This document shows, one piece after another, positions 34,433-43,344 of a stretch of DNA of 64,000 bases. The notes under the pieces were generated by a model. That model saw nothing but the letters and a program-made list of their open reading frames with translations. It had not been told where the DNA came from and ran no database searches. Position numbers and translations under genes: made by a program. How positions within the stretch are numbered: the first letter of the stretch is position 1; each line of letters opens with the position of its first letter. The DNA lies in the NCBI RefSeq assembly GCF_041438805.1, contig NZ_CP109190.1:8494001-8558000 (forward strand), in the 5' to 3' direction. Source of the stretch: Streptomyces sp. NBC_01707. GTDB lineage: Bacteria > Actinomycetota > Actinomycetes > Streptomycetales > Streptomycetaceae.

Positions 34433-35815
34433 TCAGCGCCGGCCGCTGTGTGCGGCCTCCAGCAGTCCATCCCAGTCCGGGATCTTCACCGGCCCACGGC
34501 CGAGCGACCGCCCCAGTGCCGCTTCCGCCCGCTCGATCGACTGCCAGCCCTCCCACTCCACGGGCCGCAGCCCCCACGCCCGCATCGCGGCCACCGGATC
34601 GGGGGCCGTCGGACGCCCCTCGAGCAGTGGTGCGTCGTCCAGCAGCGACGCGACCGTCTCCTTCGCGCACGACCGGTTCGAGCCGATCACTCCGGTCGGC
34701 CCCCGCTTGATCCACCCCGCGACGTACTCGCCGGGCGACGGAACCCCGTCGCGCAGCACCCGCCCCGCCAGATGAGGCACGGTGCCGCGGGCCGGATCGA
34801 ACGGCAGACCGGGCAGCGGCAGCCCGCGGTAACCGACGGCCCGCAGCACGAGCTGGGCGTCGATCTCCTCGTAGGTCCCGGTGTCCTTTATGCCTCCGCC
34901 GCCGTCCGGTGCGGTACGCGCGAACCGCACCCCGGCGACCCGCCCGTCCCGTTCGAGGAGCTCGACCGGGCGCAGGAAGAACCGCAGGTGGATCGTGCGC
35001 ACCGGGTCGGGCCCGGCGGCAGGGACGTCGGCTTCCGCCCACCCACGCAGTACCTCGATATTGCGCCGCGCCACCGCCGGCAGCGGCACCGGCGAATCCG
35101 CCGGCGCCCCGGCGGAGGCGTACGCCGGATCGAGGGCCAGCTCAGCCGTGTCCACCACGACCCGCGCCCCCGGCAACCCGCCCAGCTCGCGCAGCTCCTT
35201 GGTGGTGAACCTGGCCTGGGACGGTCCGCGCCTGCCCGCCATGTGCACCTCGCGCACCCGGCTGCCGGCCAGCGCACCGAGCGTCGGGTGCGGGACATCG
35301 GTGGGCCGTAGATCCTCGGCGCTGCGGGCGAGGATCCGCGCGACGTCGACCGCCACATTGCCGACCCCGATCACCACGACCGAACGGGCCCGCAGAGCGA
35401 AGTTGTCCGCGGCCGAATCGGGGTGCGCGCTGTACCAGGAGACGAACTCGGTCGCCGAGTGGCTACCGGGCAGATCCTCGCCGGGAACGCCGAGACCGCG
35501 GTCGGTCGCCGCCCCGACGCAGTAGACCACCGCGTGGTAGAGCTCGCTCAGCCGATCGGGTGGCAGTCCGTCCCCGCCCACCTGGACATTGCCGAGAAAG
35601 GTGATCCGCTCGTGCTCCAGGACGGTCCGCAGGCTGTTCTGCAGCGACTTGATCTTCTCGTGGTCGGGGGCGACGCCGTAACGCACGAGGCCGTACGGGC
35701 AGGGCAGCCTGTCCAGCACGTCCACCCGGACGTCGGGCATCCGGGACTGCTGGACCAGACACTGCGCGGTGTAGACCCCGCTGGGTCCGGAGCCGACGAC
35801 GGCGACACGGAGCAC
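34433..35815 (-). CDS. Ferredoxin/adrenodoxin-type NADP+ reductase (FprA-like)
   Basis: A 460-residue two-domain FAD/NADPH oxidoreductase that passes electrons between NADPH and ferredoxins, for example to P450s. The FAD fold is VVGSGPSGVYTAQ (residues 5-17), the adrenodoxin-reductase signature is PCPYGLVRYGVAPDHEKIKS, the NADP fold is VIGVGNVAVDVARI, and the C-terminal GWIKRGPTGVIGSNR binds FAD and the nicotinamide. The GTG at 35815 has AGAGG nearby; the extension to 35848 has no site. No ferredoxin or P450 gene is adjacent. Confidence 0.92.
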   Translation of the reverse strand: MLRVAVVGSGPSGVYTAQCLVQQSRMPDVRVDVLDRLPCPYGLVRYGVAPDHEKIKSLQNSLRTVLEHERITFLGNVQVGGDGLPPDRLSELYHAVVYCVGAATDRGLGVPGEDLPGSHSATEFVSWYSAHPDSAADNFALRARSVVVIGVGNVAVDVARILARSAEDLRPTDVPHPTLGALAGSRVREVHMAGRRGPSQARFTTKELRELGGLPGARVVVDTAELALDPAYASAGAPADSPVPLPAVARRNIEVLRGWAEADVPAAGPDPVRTIHLRFFLRPVELLERDGRVAGVRFARTAPDGGGGIKDTGTYEEIDAQLVLRAVGYRGLPLPGLPFDPARGTVPHLAGRVLRDGVPSPGEYVAGWIKRGPTGVIGSNRSCAKETVASLLDDAPLLEGRPTAPDPVAAMRAWGLRPVEWEGWQSIERAEAALGRSLGRGPVKIPDWDGLLEAAHSGRR

Positions 35816-35893
35816 GGTGCACCTCTTCCCGGAGCGTGCCTCCAGCATCGCACCGGGAGGCGGAGCAGGGGAGAGACGCGGCCGCTCGGCGCG

Positions 35894-36562
35894 TCAGGTG
35901 GACAGTGCGCGCATCCGGTCGATCTCGACCGTCTGCTGAGCGACGACGTCGCCCGCCATCTCCTCGACCAGGACGTTGTTCCCCTCCGAGAGGGCCTCGG
36001 TCGCCATCGTGATCGCTCCCTGGTGGTGGGTGATCATGAGCTTCAGGAAGAGTTCGTCGAAGGCCTTGCCCTCGGCCGCGCGCAACTGCTTCAGCTGCGC
36101 CTGCGTCGCCATGCCGGGCATCCCGGCATGGTCGTGGCCACCCGCGCGCTTCTCGCCGCCATTGTGTTTGAGCCACCCTTCCATGGCACCGATCTCCGGC
36201 TTCTGGGCGGCGGAGATGCGCTCGGCGAGCCGCTTGACCGGGGTGGACGAGGAACGGGACGGCACCAGCGCCGTCAACTCCAGGGCCTGGGCATGGTGCT
36301 GGATCATCAGCTGCACGTAGCGGAAGTCGGCCGAGTTGGGAGTGTCGTCGACGGTGGCCTTCGCCGCATCCTCGGCGGACAGCGTCTGCGCGGGCTCGCC
36401 CGGCTTGCCCGGTGCCACGACCGAAGGGCCCCCGCCGGCCCGTGCGTTCGCGTCGTGATCCCCGCTGCCCGCATCGCACGCGCCGAGACAGAGCACGGCG
36501 GCCGCGACAGCGGCCACGACCAGGGATCTGCGCACGTGCGCAACCTGACGGTATATCAACAA
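35894..36562 (-). CDS. DUF305 lipoprotein
   Basis: A 222-residue exported protein. The TTG start at 36562 (or the adjacent TTG at 36559) has a perfect GGAGG 5-8 bases upstream, which decides it over a downstream GTG. The signal ends in a lipobox (LCLGAC, Cys near residue 29), so it is membrane-tethered. Two DUF305 repeats each carry the conserved His pair (QLMIQHHAQALE and LMITHHQGAITMA); the family is ferritin-like and may bind metal. Divergent from the LVIVD-repeat gene. Confidence 0.88.
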   Translation of the reverse strand: MLIYRQVAHVRRSLVVAAVAAAVLCLGACDAGSGDHDANARAGGGPSVVAPGKPGEPAQTLSAEDAAKATVDDTPNSADFRYVQLMIQHHAQALELTALVPSRSSSTPVKRLAERISAAQKPEIGAMEGWLKHNGGEKRAGGHDHAGMPGMATQAQLKQLRAAEGKAFDELFLKLMITHHQGAITMATEALSEGNNVLVEEMAGDVVAQQTVEIDRMRALST

Positions 36563-36629
36563 GGCTGCCTCCAGCGATATATGGGGTGGTTGCCAATCGT
36601 TCGACGCACTTGCGCGATCTCAAGTGGCG

Positions 36630-36652
36630 GGAACTTTCATTACGTTCCTGTT
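36630..36652 (+). promoter_or_regulatory. Possible ECF-sigma (SigE-like) promoter for the LVIVD-repeat gene
   Basis: GGAAC at 36630-36634, a 15-base spacer, then GTT at 36650-36652 resembles the GGAAC-N15/16-GTY form used by Streptomyces envelope-stress sigma factors. It would place the start about 80 bases before the secreted protein's GTG. Visual match only. Confidence 0.35.
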
Positions 36653-36738
36653 GCCATCTGTTGGGATACCCATGGGAAGGACGATACTGCCGGGGTCAGT
36701 CAACCGTTCAACCACGCATTGGTACAGGGGAGGACGCA

Positions 36739-38229
36739 GTGACTTCGTTGCACACCACCCGAGTGCGGCGCAGACGTCTGGGTGTGGCGGCAGCCGCCGC
36801 CGGGCTCTTCGCCACTCTGCTGATGGCCGGACCAGCGGCCGCGACACCCGACCCCGGTGATCACCCAGCCACCGGTACCGGTCTCTCCGCGAGCCAGGAG
36901 GCTGTGGCCGCGGCCGCCATCCAGGACGGCGAGATACCCGGCGTGGACGAGATCGTCCACAGCGACAACATCACCCCGCTGGCGAACATCCCGAAGGACG
37001 CGCTCAAGGGCCTCAACACGGACCTGGCGTTCCAGGGGAAGTACGCCTTCGCCGGGAACTACGACGGCTTCCGGATTTTCGACATCAGCAACCCGAGGTC
37101 CCCGAAGACCGTCGCCCAGGTCCTCTGCCCCGGATCGCAGAACGACGTCTCGGTCTCCGGGAACCTGCTGTTCCTGTCCACCGACTCCTCGCGCAGCGAC
37201 AACTCGTGCGCCAGCACCACCCAGCCCGCCACGGAGAAGTCCTCCTGGGAGGGCATGAAGATCTTCGACATCAGCGACAAGCGCAACCCGAAGTACGTCG
37301 CCGCCGTCGAGACCGCGTGCGGCTCGCACACCCACACGCTGGTTCCGGAGCGCAGCAGCGTGTACGTGTACGTGTCCTCGTACTCGCCGAACGAGACGTT
37401 CCCCGACTGTCAGCCGCCGCACGACGGGATCACCGTCATCAAGGTGCCGCGCAAGTCGCCCCAGACGGCCGCGATCGTGAACTTCCCGGTGCTCTTCCCG
37501 GACGGCGGTAACCCGGGCGCGCCCACCAACCCGGGAGTCTCCAAGACGACCGGCTGCCACGACATCACCGTGCTGCCTTCGAAGGACCTGGCCGCCGGCG
37601 CCTGCATGGGCGACGGCCTGCTGTTCTCCATCAAGGATCCGGAGAACCCGAAGATCATCGACCGGGTCCAGGACAATGTGAACTTCGCGTTCTGGCACTC
37701 GGCGACGTTCAACCAGAAGGCGGACAAGGTCGTCTTCACCGACGAGCTCGGCGGCGGTGGCGCCGCCACCTGCAACGAGGAGATCGGGCCGAAGCGCGGC
37801 GCCGACGGCATCTACGACATCGTCGGCCGGGGAGACCACCGCAAGCTGGTCTTCCGCAGCTACTTCAAGATCGACCGTCCGCAGGCCGCCACCGAGGTCT
37901 GTGTCGCCCACAACGGTTCGATCATCCCGGTCAAGGGCCGCGACCTGATGGTCCAGGCCTGGTACCAGGGCGGAGTCTCGGTATGGGACTTCACCAACTC
38001 CTCGGCGCCGAAGGAGATCGCGTACTTCGAGCGCGGCCCCGTCAGTCTGGACGCCGTCACCACGGCCGGCCCCTGGTCGGCGTACTACTACAACGGCTAC
38101 ATCTATTCCAACGACATCGCCAAGGGCTTCGACGTCCTGAAGCTCGACGATCGGCGGACCGACCCCGCGAAGCGGGTGCGGATGCCGGAGCTCAACGTGC
38201 AGACGCAGCCGGACTACTTCGACCACTGA
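36739..38229 (+). CDS. Secreted LVIVD-repeat protein
   Basis: A 496-residue exported protein. The GTG at 36739 has GGGGAGG 5 bases upstream. The signal peptide spans about 1-36 (RRRLGVAAAAAGLFATLLMA then GPAAA). The rest reads as a beta-propeller of LVIVD-type repeats (DGFRIFDISNPRSPKTVAQV, WEGMKIFDISDKRNPKYVAA, GVSVWDFTNSSAPKEIAYFE). The function of these repeats is not established; they are common in bacterial surface or choice-of-anchor proteins. Followed by a strong terminator. Confidence 0.87.
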   Translation: MTSLHTTRVRRRRLGVAAAAAGLFATLLMAGPAAATPDPGDHPATGTGLSASQEAVAAAAIQDGEIPGVDEIVHSDNITPLANIPKDALKGLNTDLAFQGKYAFAGNYDGFRIFDISNPRSPKTVAQVLCPGSQNDVSVSGNLLFLSTDSSRSDNSCASTTQPATEKSSWEGMKIFDISDKRNPKYVAAVETACGSHTHTLVPERSSVYVYVSSYSPNETFPDCQPPHDGITVIKVPRKSPQTAAIVNFPVLFPDGGNPGAPTNPGVSKTTGCHDITVLPSKDLAAGACMGDGLLFSIKDPENPKIIDRVQDNVNFAFWHSATFNQKADKVVFTDELGGGGAATCNEEIGPKRGADGIYDIVGRGDHRKLVFRSYFKIDRPQAATEVCVAHNGSIIPVKGRDLMVQAWYQGGVSVWDFTNSSAPKEIAYFERGPVSLDAVTTAGPWSAYYYNGYIYSNDIAKGFDVLKLDDRRTDPAKRVRMPELNVQTQPDYFDH

Positions 38230-38265
38230 CCCGGCCGCGCAGTCACTACTGAACCGCATGCTCAC

Positions 38266-38307
38266 GCCGTGTGCCGCCGGGCGGATCCCCGCCCGGCGGC
38301 ACACGGC
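38266..38307 (+). terminator. Strong terminator after the LVIVD-repeat gene
   Basis: Perfect 19-bp inverted repeat (38266-38284 and 38289-38307) with a 4-nt loop ATCC, 36 bases after the stop codon. It may also stop leftward transcription from the small gene at 38490. Confidence 0.8.
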
Positions 38308-38489
38308 CGTCAATCGCGGTGCGACGCCTCGTTGACCGGCGTCCGGCGCAGGCGCATGCTGTACCTCTGCGTTGACCGGTTCATGTCGTCCGTCATCAGC
38401 GCGGCCCCGACCGGTGTCCGACGGACCCGGTCGACCGGCGCGGCTGCCTGATTCCGGCGACGCAGGGGATCGCCGGAATCGGCTGTTCC

Positions 38490-38714
38490 TCACGCGGCTT
38501 CGTACCGGTGGGCCCGCCCGCCCCGCCACTCGACCCACTCCGGACTGTCGAGGATGTGCTCGGGGTCCTCGAGCCCCGCACCCTCCAGGAAGACGATCAC
38601 ATCGTGATCGGAGTGGGCCAGCCCCAGGATCTGGACCCGCCCGTCTCGTTGCACGGTGACGCGGCGCCCGCCGGAGGGGGATGGGCGGAAAATCACGATC
38701 GGGGGAGAAGTCAT
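38490..38714 (-). CDS. Small conserved-type hypothetical protein
   Basis: A 74-residue protein beginning MTSPPIVIFRPSPSGGRRVT. The ATG at 38714 follows a GGGGG run. The body looks like a compact alpha/beta protein (VQILGLAHSDHDVIVFLEGA) ending in a hydrophilic tail (EWVEWRGGRAHRYEAA). No known domain recognised. It lies 61 bases after the next small gene on the same strand and is probably co-transcribed with it. Confidence 0.7.
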   Translation of the reverse strand: MTSPPIVIFRPSPSGGRRVTVQRDGRVQILGLAHSDHDVIVFLEGAGLEDPEHILDSPEWVEWRGGRAHRYEAA

Positions 38715-38775
38715 GCCCCCAGGGTGCGACGCGTCGAGGGCGGCTGCACAGCGAATGGCCCAGCCGGTCCGGTCG

Positions 38776-38955
38776 TCAGGCGGCGGACCTCGCACTCCCG
38801 CCGGTCACCGCGGCCCACTCCACCAGCAGCCGCTGGTACTCCTGCTCGTCGTCCGGTGAGAGACATCCGCCGGAGCGCTGCCACAGGTCACGAATCTCTT
38901 CATTCACCACTGCGGCGGAACGCATGGAATTGGAGGAGCGCGGAGAACGGGACAT
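38776..38955 (-). CDS. Very small helical protein (59 aa)
   Basis: Starts MSRSPRSSNSMRSAAVVNEE and continues IRDLWQRSGGCLSPDDEQEY, then QRLLVEWAAVTGGSARSAA. Codon third positions are strongly GC and the pattern (acidic helix, Gly turn, Ser-Pro cap, second helix) looks like a genuine folded mini-protein. No ribosome-binding site is visible; TAAGCATG at the start suggests a leaderless or weakly initiated mRNA. Function unknown. Confidence 0.65.
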   Translation of the reverse strand: MSRSPRSSNSMRSAAVVNEEIRDLWQRSGGCLSPDDEQEYQRLLVEWAAVTGGSARSAA

Positions 38956-39034
38956 GCTTACAGGCTAAGGCCCCGATGTGACAATCCGACCCATTGGGCG
39001 TCAGGGACATCTCTCACATGTCTCCTTGCCCGGA

Positions 39035-39727
39035 TCATGGAACCAATCCGAGCGCCCGCAGTCCGTCCGGCCGTTGCTCCACAGGCAGATGGTCCACGAA
39101 GCGCACCTCGCACCCGAGTGCCGCCGCTCCACCGTCCGCGTGTCGGCTGTCGCCGACCATCACCACATCCGTGGGGTCCTGTCCGACAAGCGTGCAGGCG
39201 ATGTGAAAAAGCTGTGGGTCCGGCTTCTGGATGCCGTGCTCGTACGACAGGACGTAGGCGTCGACGAGGGCGTCCAGACCGTGGGCGCGGAAGACCGGCC
39301 GCAGGTCCCAGCCGATGTTGCTGACCACGCCGATCCGGGCCCCGCTCGTGCGCAGCGCCCCCAGCACCTCGGCCGCATCCGGGTACGGGCGCCACGCCGC
39401 CGGTGACTTGTGCCGGTCGTACAGCGCGTCGTACAGCCCCGGATCCGGCAGGCCGATCTGGCGGGCCAGCCCGGTGTACGCCGCCCGGTGCCGTTCCGCG
39501 CTCTTGTCGCGGGTGGCCCACACCTCGGCCAACTGTTCGGGTACGCGCTCGGGGTCCGGGCCGCCCGGCAGCGCCCCGGCAGTCGTCAGCCCCTCCACAT
39601 ACCGGTCGAAGTCCTCATCGGTCACGGTCGTCTCCCGCTCGGCGAGGACCGCGCCCAGCCAGGACCGGACCGATTCGACGCGGAAGAGGGTCCCGGAGAA
39701 GTCGAAGAGCGCACCCTTGAACACCAT
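39035..39727 (-). CDS. HAD superfamily hydrolase
   Basis: A 230-residue HAD phosphatase or dehalogenase. Motif I is FDFSGTLFR (nucleophile Asp near residue 9; the usual second Asp is Ser, as in several dehalogenase-like HADs), motif II IGVVSNIGWD near 123, motif III Lys in SYEHGIQKPDPQLF, and motif IV VMVGDSRHADGGAA. Starts 19 bases after the PAP2 gene stop, so probably co-transcribed. Substrate unknown. Confidence 0.9.
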   Translation of the reverse strand: MVFKGALFDFSGTLFRVESVRSWLGAVLAERETTVTDEDFDRYVEGLTTAGALPGGPDPERVPEQLAEVWATRDKSAERHRAAYTGLARQIGLPDPGLYDALYDRHKSPAAWRPYPDAAEVLGALRTSGARIGVVSNIGWDLRPVFRAHGLDALVDAYVLSYEHGIQKPDPQLFHIACTLVGQDPTDVVMVGDSRHADGGAAALGCEVRFVDHLPVEQRPDGLRALGLVP

Positions 39728-39746
39728 GGGTCCGATCCTTGCCGCT

Positions 39747-40466
39747 TCAGGGACGACGCGGCAAGGCCGCCCCGTCTGCGCCGCCCCGCCCACGCTCCTC
39801 GTACCGTGCGAACCCCGCGATCGAGAACGCGACCACCGCCGCCCCGAGCAGCCAGCCGCCGAGCACATCGGTCAGCCAGTGAACCCCCAGGTAGAGCCGG
39901 GTGAGCCCCACTCCGGCCACCGAGACCCACGCCACCGTGAGCGCCGCCCACCACACCCGTCGCCCCGCGCCGTGCCGGCGCAGCAGCCACAGCAGCAGGC
40001 CGCACGTCACCACGGCGGTCATGGCGTGTCCGGACGGGAACGCCGCGTAATGGGCGGAGTCCACCGGGTCCGGCCACCGAGGCCGCTCCCTGCCCACGGC
40101 GGCCTTCAGCCCTTGCTGCAGCAGGGTGGCGAGCAGGCTCGTCGCCGCCACCCATCCCGCGAGCATCCGGGCGCCGCGCAACCACAGCCCCACCACGGCG
40201 ACGGCGGTCAGGGCACGCATCGTCCAGGGATCCCAGACCCAGTCCGTCAGGATCCGGTTGGCGTGGACGAGTCCGGGCTCGGTCACCGCCCGCCGGTGCA
40301 GTGAGTCGGCGACCGTACGGTCCAGCGACATCAACGGGGACCAGCCCACGGTGACCAGCATCAACAGCACCAGGGCGAGGGATCCGCAGACGATGCCCGT
40401 GCCGAGAGGGGGCGCGGTGGCGGGCGCGCGGTCCGGCGGGGAAAGGGGTGGTGAGGGGGAGTGCAT
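39747..40466 (-). CDS. PAP2-family membrane phosphatase
   Basis: A 239-residue integral membrane protein with about six helices. The three phosphatase motifs are KAAVGRERPRW (KxxxxxxRP), PSGHAMTA (PSGH) and TRLYLGVHWLTDVLGG (the usual Ser-Arg reads Thr-Arg). It probably dephosphorylates lipid phosphates such as undecaprenyl pyrophosphate or phosphatidate on the outer face of the membrane. It follows the M56 gene by 34 bases. Confidence 0.9.
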   Translation of the reverse strand: MHSPSPPLSPPDRAPATAPPLGTGIVCGSLALVLLMLVTVGWSPLMSLDRTVADSLHRRAVTEPGLVHANRILTDWVWDPWTMRALTAVAVVGLWLRGARMLAGWVAATSLLATLLQQGLKAAVGRERPRWPDPVDSAHYAAFPSGHAMTAVVTCGLLLWLLRRHGAGRRVWWAALTVAWVSVAGVGLTRLYLGVHWLTDVLGGWLLGAAVVAFSIAGFARYEERGRGGADGAALPRRP

Positions 40467-40500
40467 GGGGGAGATCTTCGCGGACGGACCGCCGCACCGG

Positions 40501-41436
40501 CTATCCCAGTGCGCTGAGTCCCGGCACGAAGGCCACCAGCAGCGGCACCACCGGCACCAGGGCGGCTGCCGCGGTCAGCCGCAGCCGGCGTCCGGCGGTG
40601 AGTCGCTCCACCGGGGACAGCAGCCGGTTCACCCGCAGCGGCAGTTGCGCGTCCGGCGTCGGGCACGGGCCGAACACACCCCGGTCCTCGTTCAGTTCGA
40701 CCAGGGCCAGAGCGATAGTCAGCCGTCCGAAGCGCCGCGAAGCCACGTCGTCGGCGGCCAGTTCGACGAGCCGGTGCATCTCGTCGCGGAACGCGGCGAA
40801 CACCGGAACCTGCGGAAAGCCCGTCGCCAGCGCCGCCGAACAGTGCAGCAGCCAGTCGTGCCGTGCCTGGGCGTGCCCCTGCTCATGAGCCAGCACCGCA
40901 TCCAGTTGGCGGCCCTTCAGTCGGCCAAGTGCGGCGGTGGTGATGACCAGTTGGGGTGCGGTCCCCGGCAGCCACCAGGCATCCGGGCGTTCGCCCTCCA
41001 GCACCACGAGCGGGCCGCTGCCGGCCTCCTCGCCGGGCATCAACGGGGAACGGACCAGCAGTTCGGCCCGGCGCCTCCTGCGGCGCAGCCGTGCCCGGCG
41101 GACCTCCCGGGTCAGCATCGCACCGCTCCAGACGCCGCCGAGCGCCAGCAGCACGGCGATGACGGCGGACCACGGCCCGTACGCGGCCAGCGCGTACGCC
41201 TCCACCACGGCATGGGGAGCAGGCGCGAACACCTGCCCGCGTACGGCCTGCCAGGCGGCGGCCGCGCTGAAGGTCATGGAGAGCCCGAAGGACAGCAGCA
41301 CCCCAGCCACCACGCACTGCCACACCCACAGCGCCACGACGGGCTCGCGCTCCGGCCATTCGGCCCGCGCCATCAGCCGCGGGGTCACGACGGCGGCCAG
41401 TGCACCGAGCAGCAGCAGCGCAAGCGAGACCAACAT
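40501..41436 (-). CDS. M56 family membrane metallopeptidase (BlaR1-like)
   Basis: A 311-residue membrane protein with helices near 1-25, 38-60 and 85-110, a cytoplasmic zinc-protease domain with LAHEQGHAQARHDW (HExxH), the downstream metal Glu in VELAADDVAS, and a final helix. BlaR1/MecR1 relatives cleave a BlaI repressor, but no BlaI gene lies beside it here and there is no penicillin-binding sensor domain. The target is therefore unknown. Confidence 0.9.
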   Translation of the reverse strand: MLVSLALLLLGALAAVVTPRLMARAEWPEREPVVALWVWQCVVAGVLLSFGLSMTFSAAAAWQAVRGQVFAPAPHAVVEAYALAAYGPWSAVIAVLLALGGVWSGAMLTREVRRARLRRRRRRAELLVRSPLMPGEEAGSGPLVVLEGERPDAWWLPGTAPQLVITTAALGRLKGRQLDAVLAHEQGHAQARHDWLLHCSAALATGFPQVPVFAAFRDEMHRLVELAADDVASRRFGRLTIALALVELNEDRGVFGPCPTPDAQLPLRVNRLLSPVERLTAGRRLRLTAAAALVPVVPLLVAFVPGLSALG

Positions 41437-41522
41437 GGCGTCAGCCTATGAGCGGCGCACTACCCACGGGTATGGCTGCGCTCGGCAAGTGACGTACGCC
41501 ACGGATTGCCGTGCCTTCTGTC

Positions 41523-42119
41523 TCATAACGTGAGCAGCATCGCGAACATGGCGATCCCCATCGTCAGCCGGCAGGCCAGCGCAAGCTCGGGCCGTGCGCC
41601 CCATGCGCCCCCGGTCGGTCCGCCGGCCACGCCCACCGTGGCGGCGACGGGTATCAGCCGCGCCCCGGACCGCAGCACATAGGCCGCGTAGTAGACCAGC
41701 AGCACCCCGGTCAGCAGCGGCAGCCCCCCGGCGACCTGTGCCATCTCATGCCCACCGTGACCGGCTCGACCCCCGTGTGCCGACGCGCCACTGCCGGGCG
41801 CCGCCATCACCACCGCCATGTAGACCATCGCCAGCGAGCCGACCAGATGGTGCAGATGGTGACCCTTGTGCCGGGCGAACCACAGGGCGCGCAACGCGGC
41901 CCCGCCGAACAGCACCACGTACACCGCCCATCCCCACACGGGCGGCGTGACGACCGCGGCGGGCACCGCCATCGCCGCCATCCCGAAGCCCATCAGGGCC
42001 TCCGCGCGCGCCGTTCTGCGCTCCTCCCGCGTCCCGTTGCCCATCCGCAGCAGGCAGTACGCACCCGTCACCCCGCACAACGCCATCAGCAGCCAACTGG
42101 ACATCGCCGGTCCGTGCAC
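41523..42119 (-). CDS. DUF5134 membrane protein
   Basis: A 198-residue protein of about five to six helices, rich in His and Gly in one loop (ASAHGGRAGHGGHEMAQ) and with WFARHKGHHLHHLVGSLAMV, matching the actinobacterial DUF5134 family. The GTG at 42119 has GGAGG 6 bases upstream. The His-rich loops could bind metal, but no function is established. It precedes the M56 gene by 86 bases on the same strand. Confidence 0.82.
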   Translation of the reverse strand: MHGPAMSSWLLMALCGVTGAYCLLRMGNGTREERRTARAEALMGFGMAAMAVPAAVVTPPVWGWAVYVVLFGGAALRALWFARHKGHHLHHLVGSLAMVYMAVVMAAPGSGASAHGGRAGHGGHEMAQVAGGLPLLTGVLLVYYAAYVLRSGARLIPVAATVGVAGGPTGGAWGARPELALACRLTMGIAMFAMLLTL

Positions 42120-42263
42120 AGTGCACCTCCCCAGGACGTACGACGTCGGTGTCGACTAGTCGATGCCCCGGCCGGGCAGGTCGTACGCGGCGCACTGAGG
42201 TACGAGGGGAGCGCGTGGCGGGAACCGGCCGGAGGGAAACACCACTTCCGCGCCGTCGAGGGA

Positions 42264-42650
42264 TCAGGGCCGGAAGCGCAACGGGTGGTCCGCCGGCACC
42301 TCGACGACCGCGATCCGGACGCCGTCGGGATCGGAGATCCACATCTCCACGAGCCCCCACGGCTCGCGCACCGGTGGCCGCTCCACGTCGACGCCACGGG
42401 CCGACAGCTCCTCGTAGGCCGCCTGGACGTCCGCGACCTGGACCCACAGCCGCAGCGCGGGCGAGGGCGGCGCTGCGGAGCGCCCGGAGACCTCCAGGAA
42501 GCCACCGCCGAGAAAGTAGACCGTGCCCCGCTCGGGACCGGTGCCGAACTCCCGGTACACCGGGAGTCCGAGGGACTCTCCGTAGAACACCCGTGACCGC
42601 TCGGGATCCGTCGGGCTCAACAGGACCCTGCTGCTCAGCACATGCACCAT
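42264..42650 (-). CDS. VOC/glyoxalase family protein
   Basis: A 128-residue protein of two beta-alpha-beta-beta-beta modules (SSRVLLSPTDPERSRVFYGE and ALRLWVQVADVQAAYEELSA, ending DPDGVRIAVVEVP). The family includes glyoxalases, dioxygenases and antibiotic-binding proteins. Divergent from the GNAT gene at 42726. Specific role unknown. Confidence 0.87.
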   Translation of the reverse strand: MVHVLSSRVLLSPTDPERSRVFYGESLGLPVYREFGTGPERGTVYFLGGGFLEVSGRSAAPPSPALRLWVQVADVQAAYEELSARGVDVERPPVREPWGLVEMWISDPDGVRIAVVEVPADHPLRFRP

Positions 42651-42725
42651 GGGCCAGACCCTAGGCACAGAGCTCCGGGTTACGCTGCTGCGGCACGGCC
42701 CAGCAGAGAAACGGAGAGCCTCACC

Positions 42726-43280
42726 ATGGACACCGCCCCGCCCCGTGACTCGGGACAGCTGACCTTCCGCGACGCGACCGACGCCGATGTGCCCGCACTC
42801 GTGACGCTGATCGAGTCGGCGTACCGAGGGGACTCCAGCCGGGCCGGATGGACCACCGAGGCGGACATCCTGGACGGACAGCGGACCGACCCCGACGGGG
42901 TCCGTCAGGTCGTCGAAGCTCCCGGCAGCCGGTTGCTCGTGGTGGAACGGGATGGGGAACCGATCGCGTGCTGCCAGCTGGAACACCGTGGTGAGGCCGC
43001 CTACTTCGGGATGTTCGCGGTCCGTCCCGAGCTGCAGGGCGGCGGACTCGGCAAGATCATCATCGCCGAGGCCGAGCGCACCGTCCGGGAGAGCTGGGGC
43101 GCGACCGAGATGCACATGACCGTCATCTCGGTGCGCGAGGAGCTGATCGCCTGGTACGAACGCCGCGGCTATCGCCGTACGGGAAAGCTGACCCCGTTCC
43201 CGTACGGCGACGAACGCTTCGGCATCCCGCAGCGTGACGATCTCGCCTTCGAACTGCTGATCAAGGATCTGAACGTCTAG
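42726..43280 (+). CDS. GNAT family N-acetyltransferase
   Basis: A 184-residue single-domain acetyltransferase. The acetyl-CoA pyrophosphate loop is VRPELQGGGLGKIIIAEAER and the C-terminal strand-helix is WYERRGYRRTGKL. GGAGA lies before the ATG. No substrate can be assigned. It is unrelated to the COG3375-type enzyme in the muropeptide operon. Confidence 0.88.
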   Translation: MDTAPPRDSGQLTFRDATDADVPALVTLIESAYRGDSSRAGWTTEADILDGQRTDPDGVRQVVEAPGSRLLVVERDGEPIACCQLEHRGEAAYFGMFAVRPELQGGGLGKIIIAEAERTVRESWGATEMHMTVISVREELIAWYERRGYRRTGKLTPFPYGDERFGIPQRDDLAFELLIKDLNV

Positions 43281-43344
43281 CGGTACCCGGTACGAGCGGT
43301 CGCACGCAGCACACAAGGGTGAGCAGCAGCACCGCGTACTGCGC

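Noticed and set aside
40501..41436. BlaR1/MecR1 beta-lactam sensor
   Set aside because: Only the M56 protease part is present; there is no penicillin-binding domain and no adjacent blaI or beta-lactamase gene.
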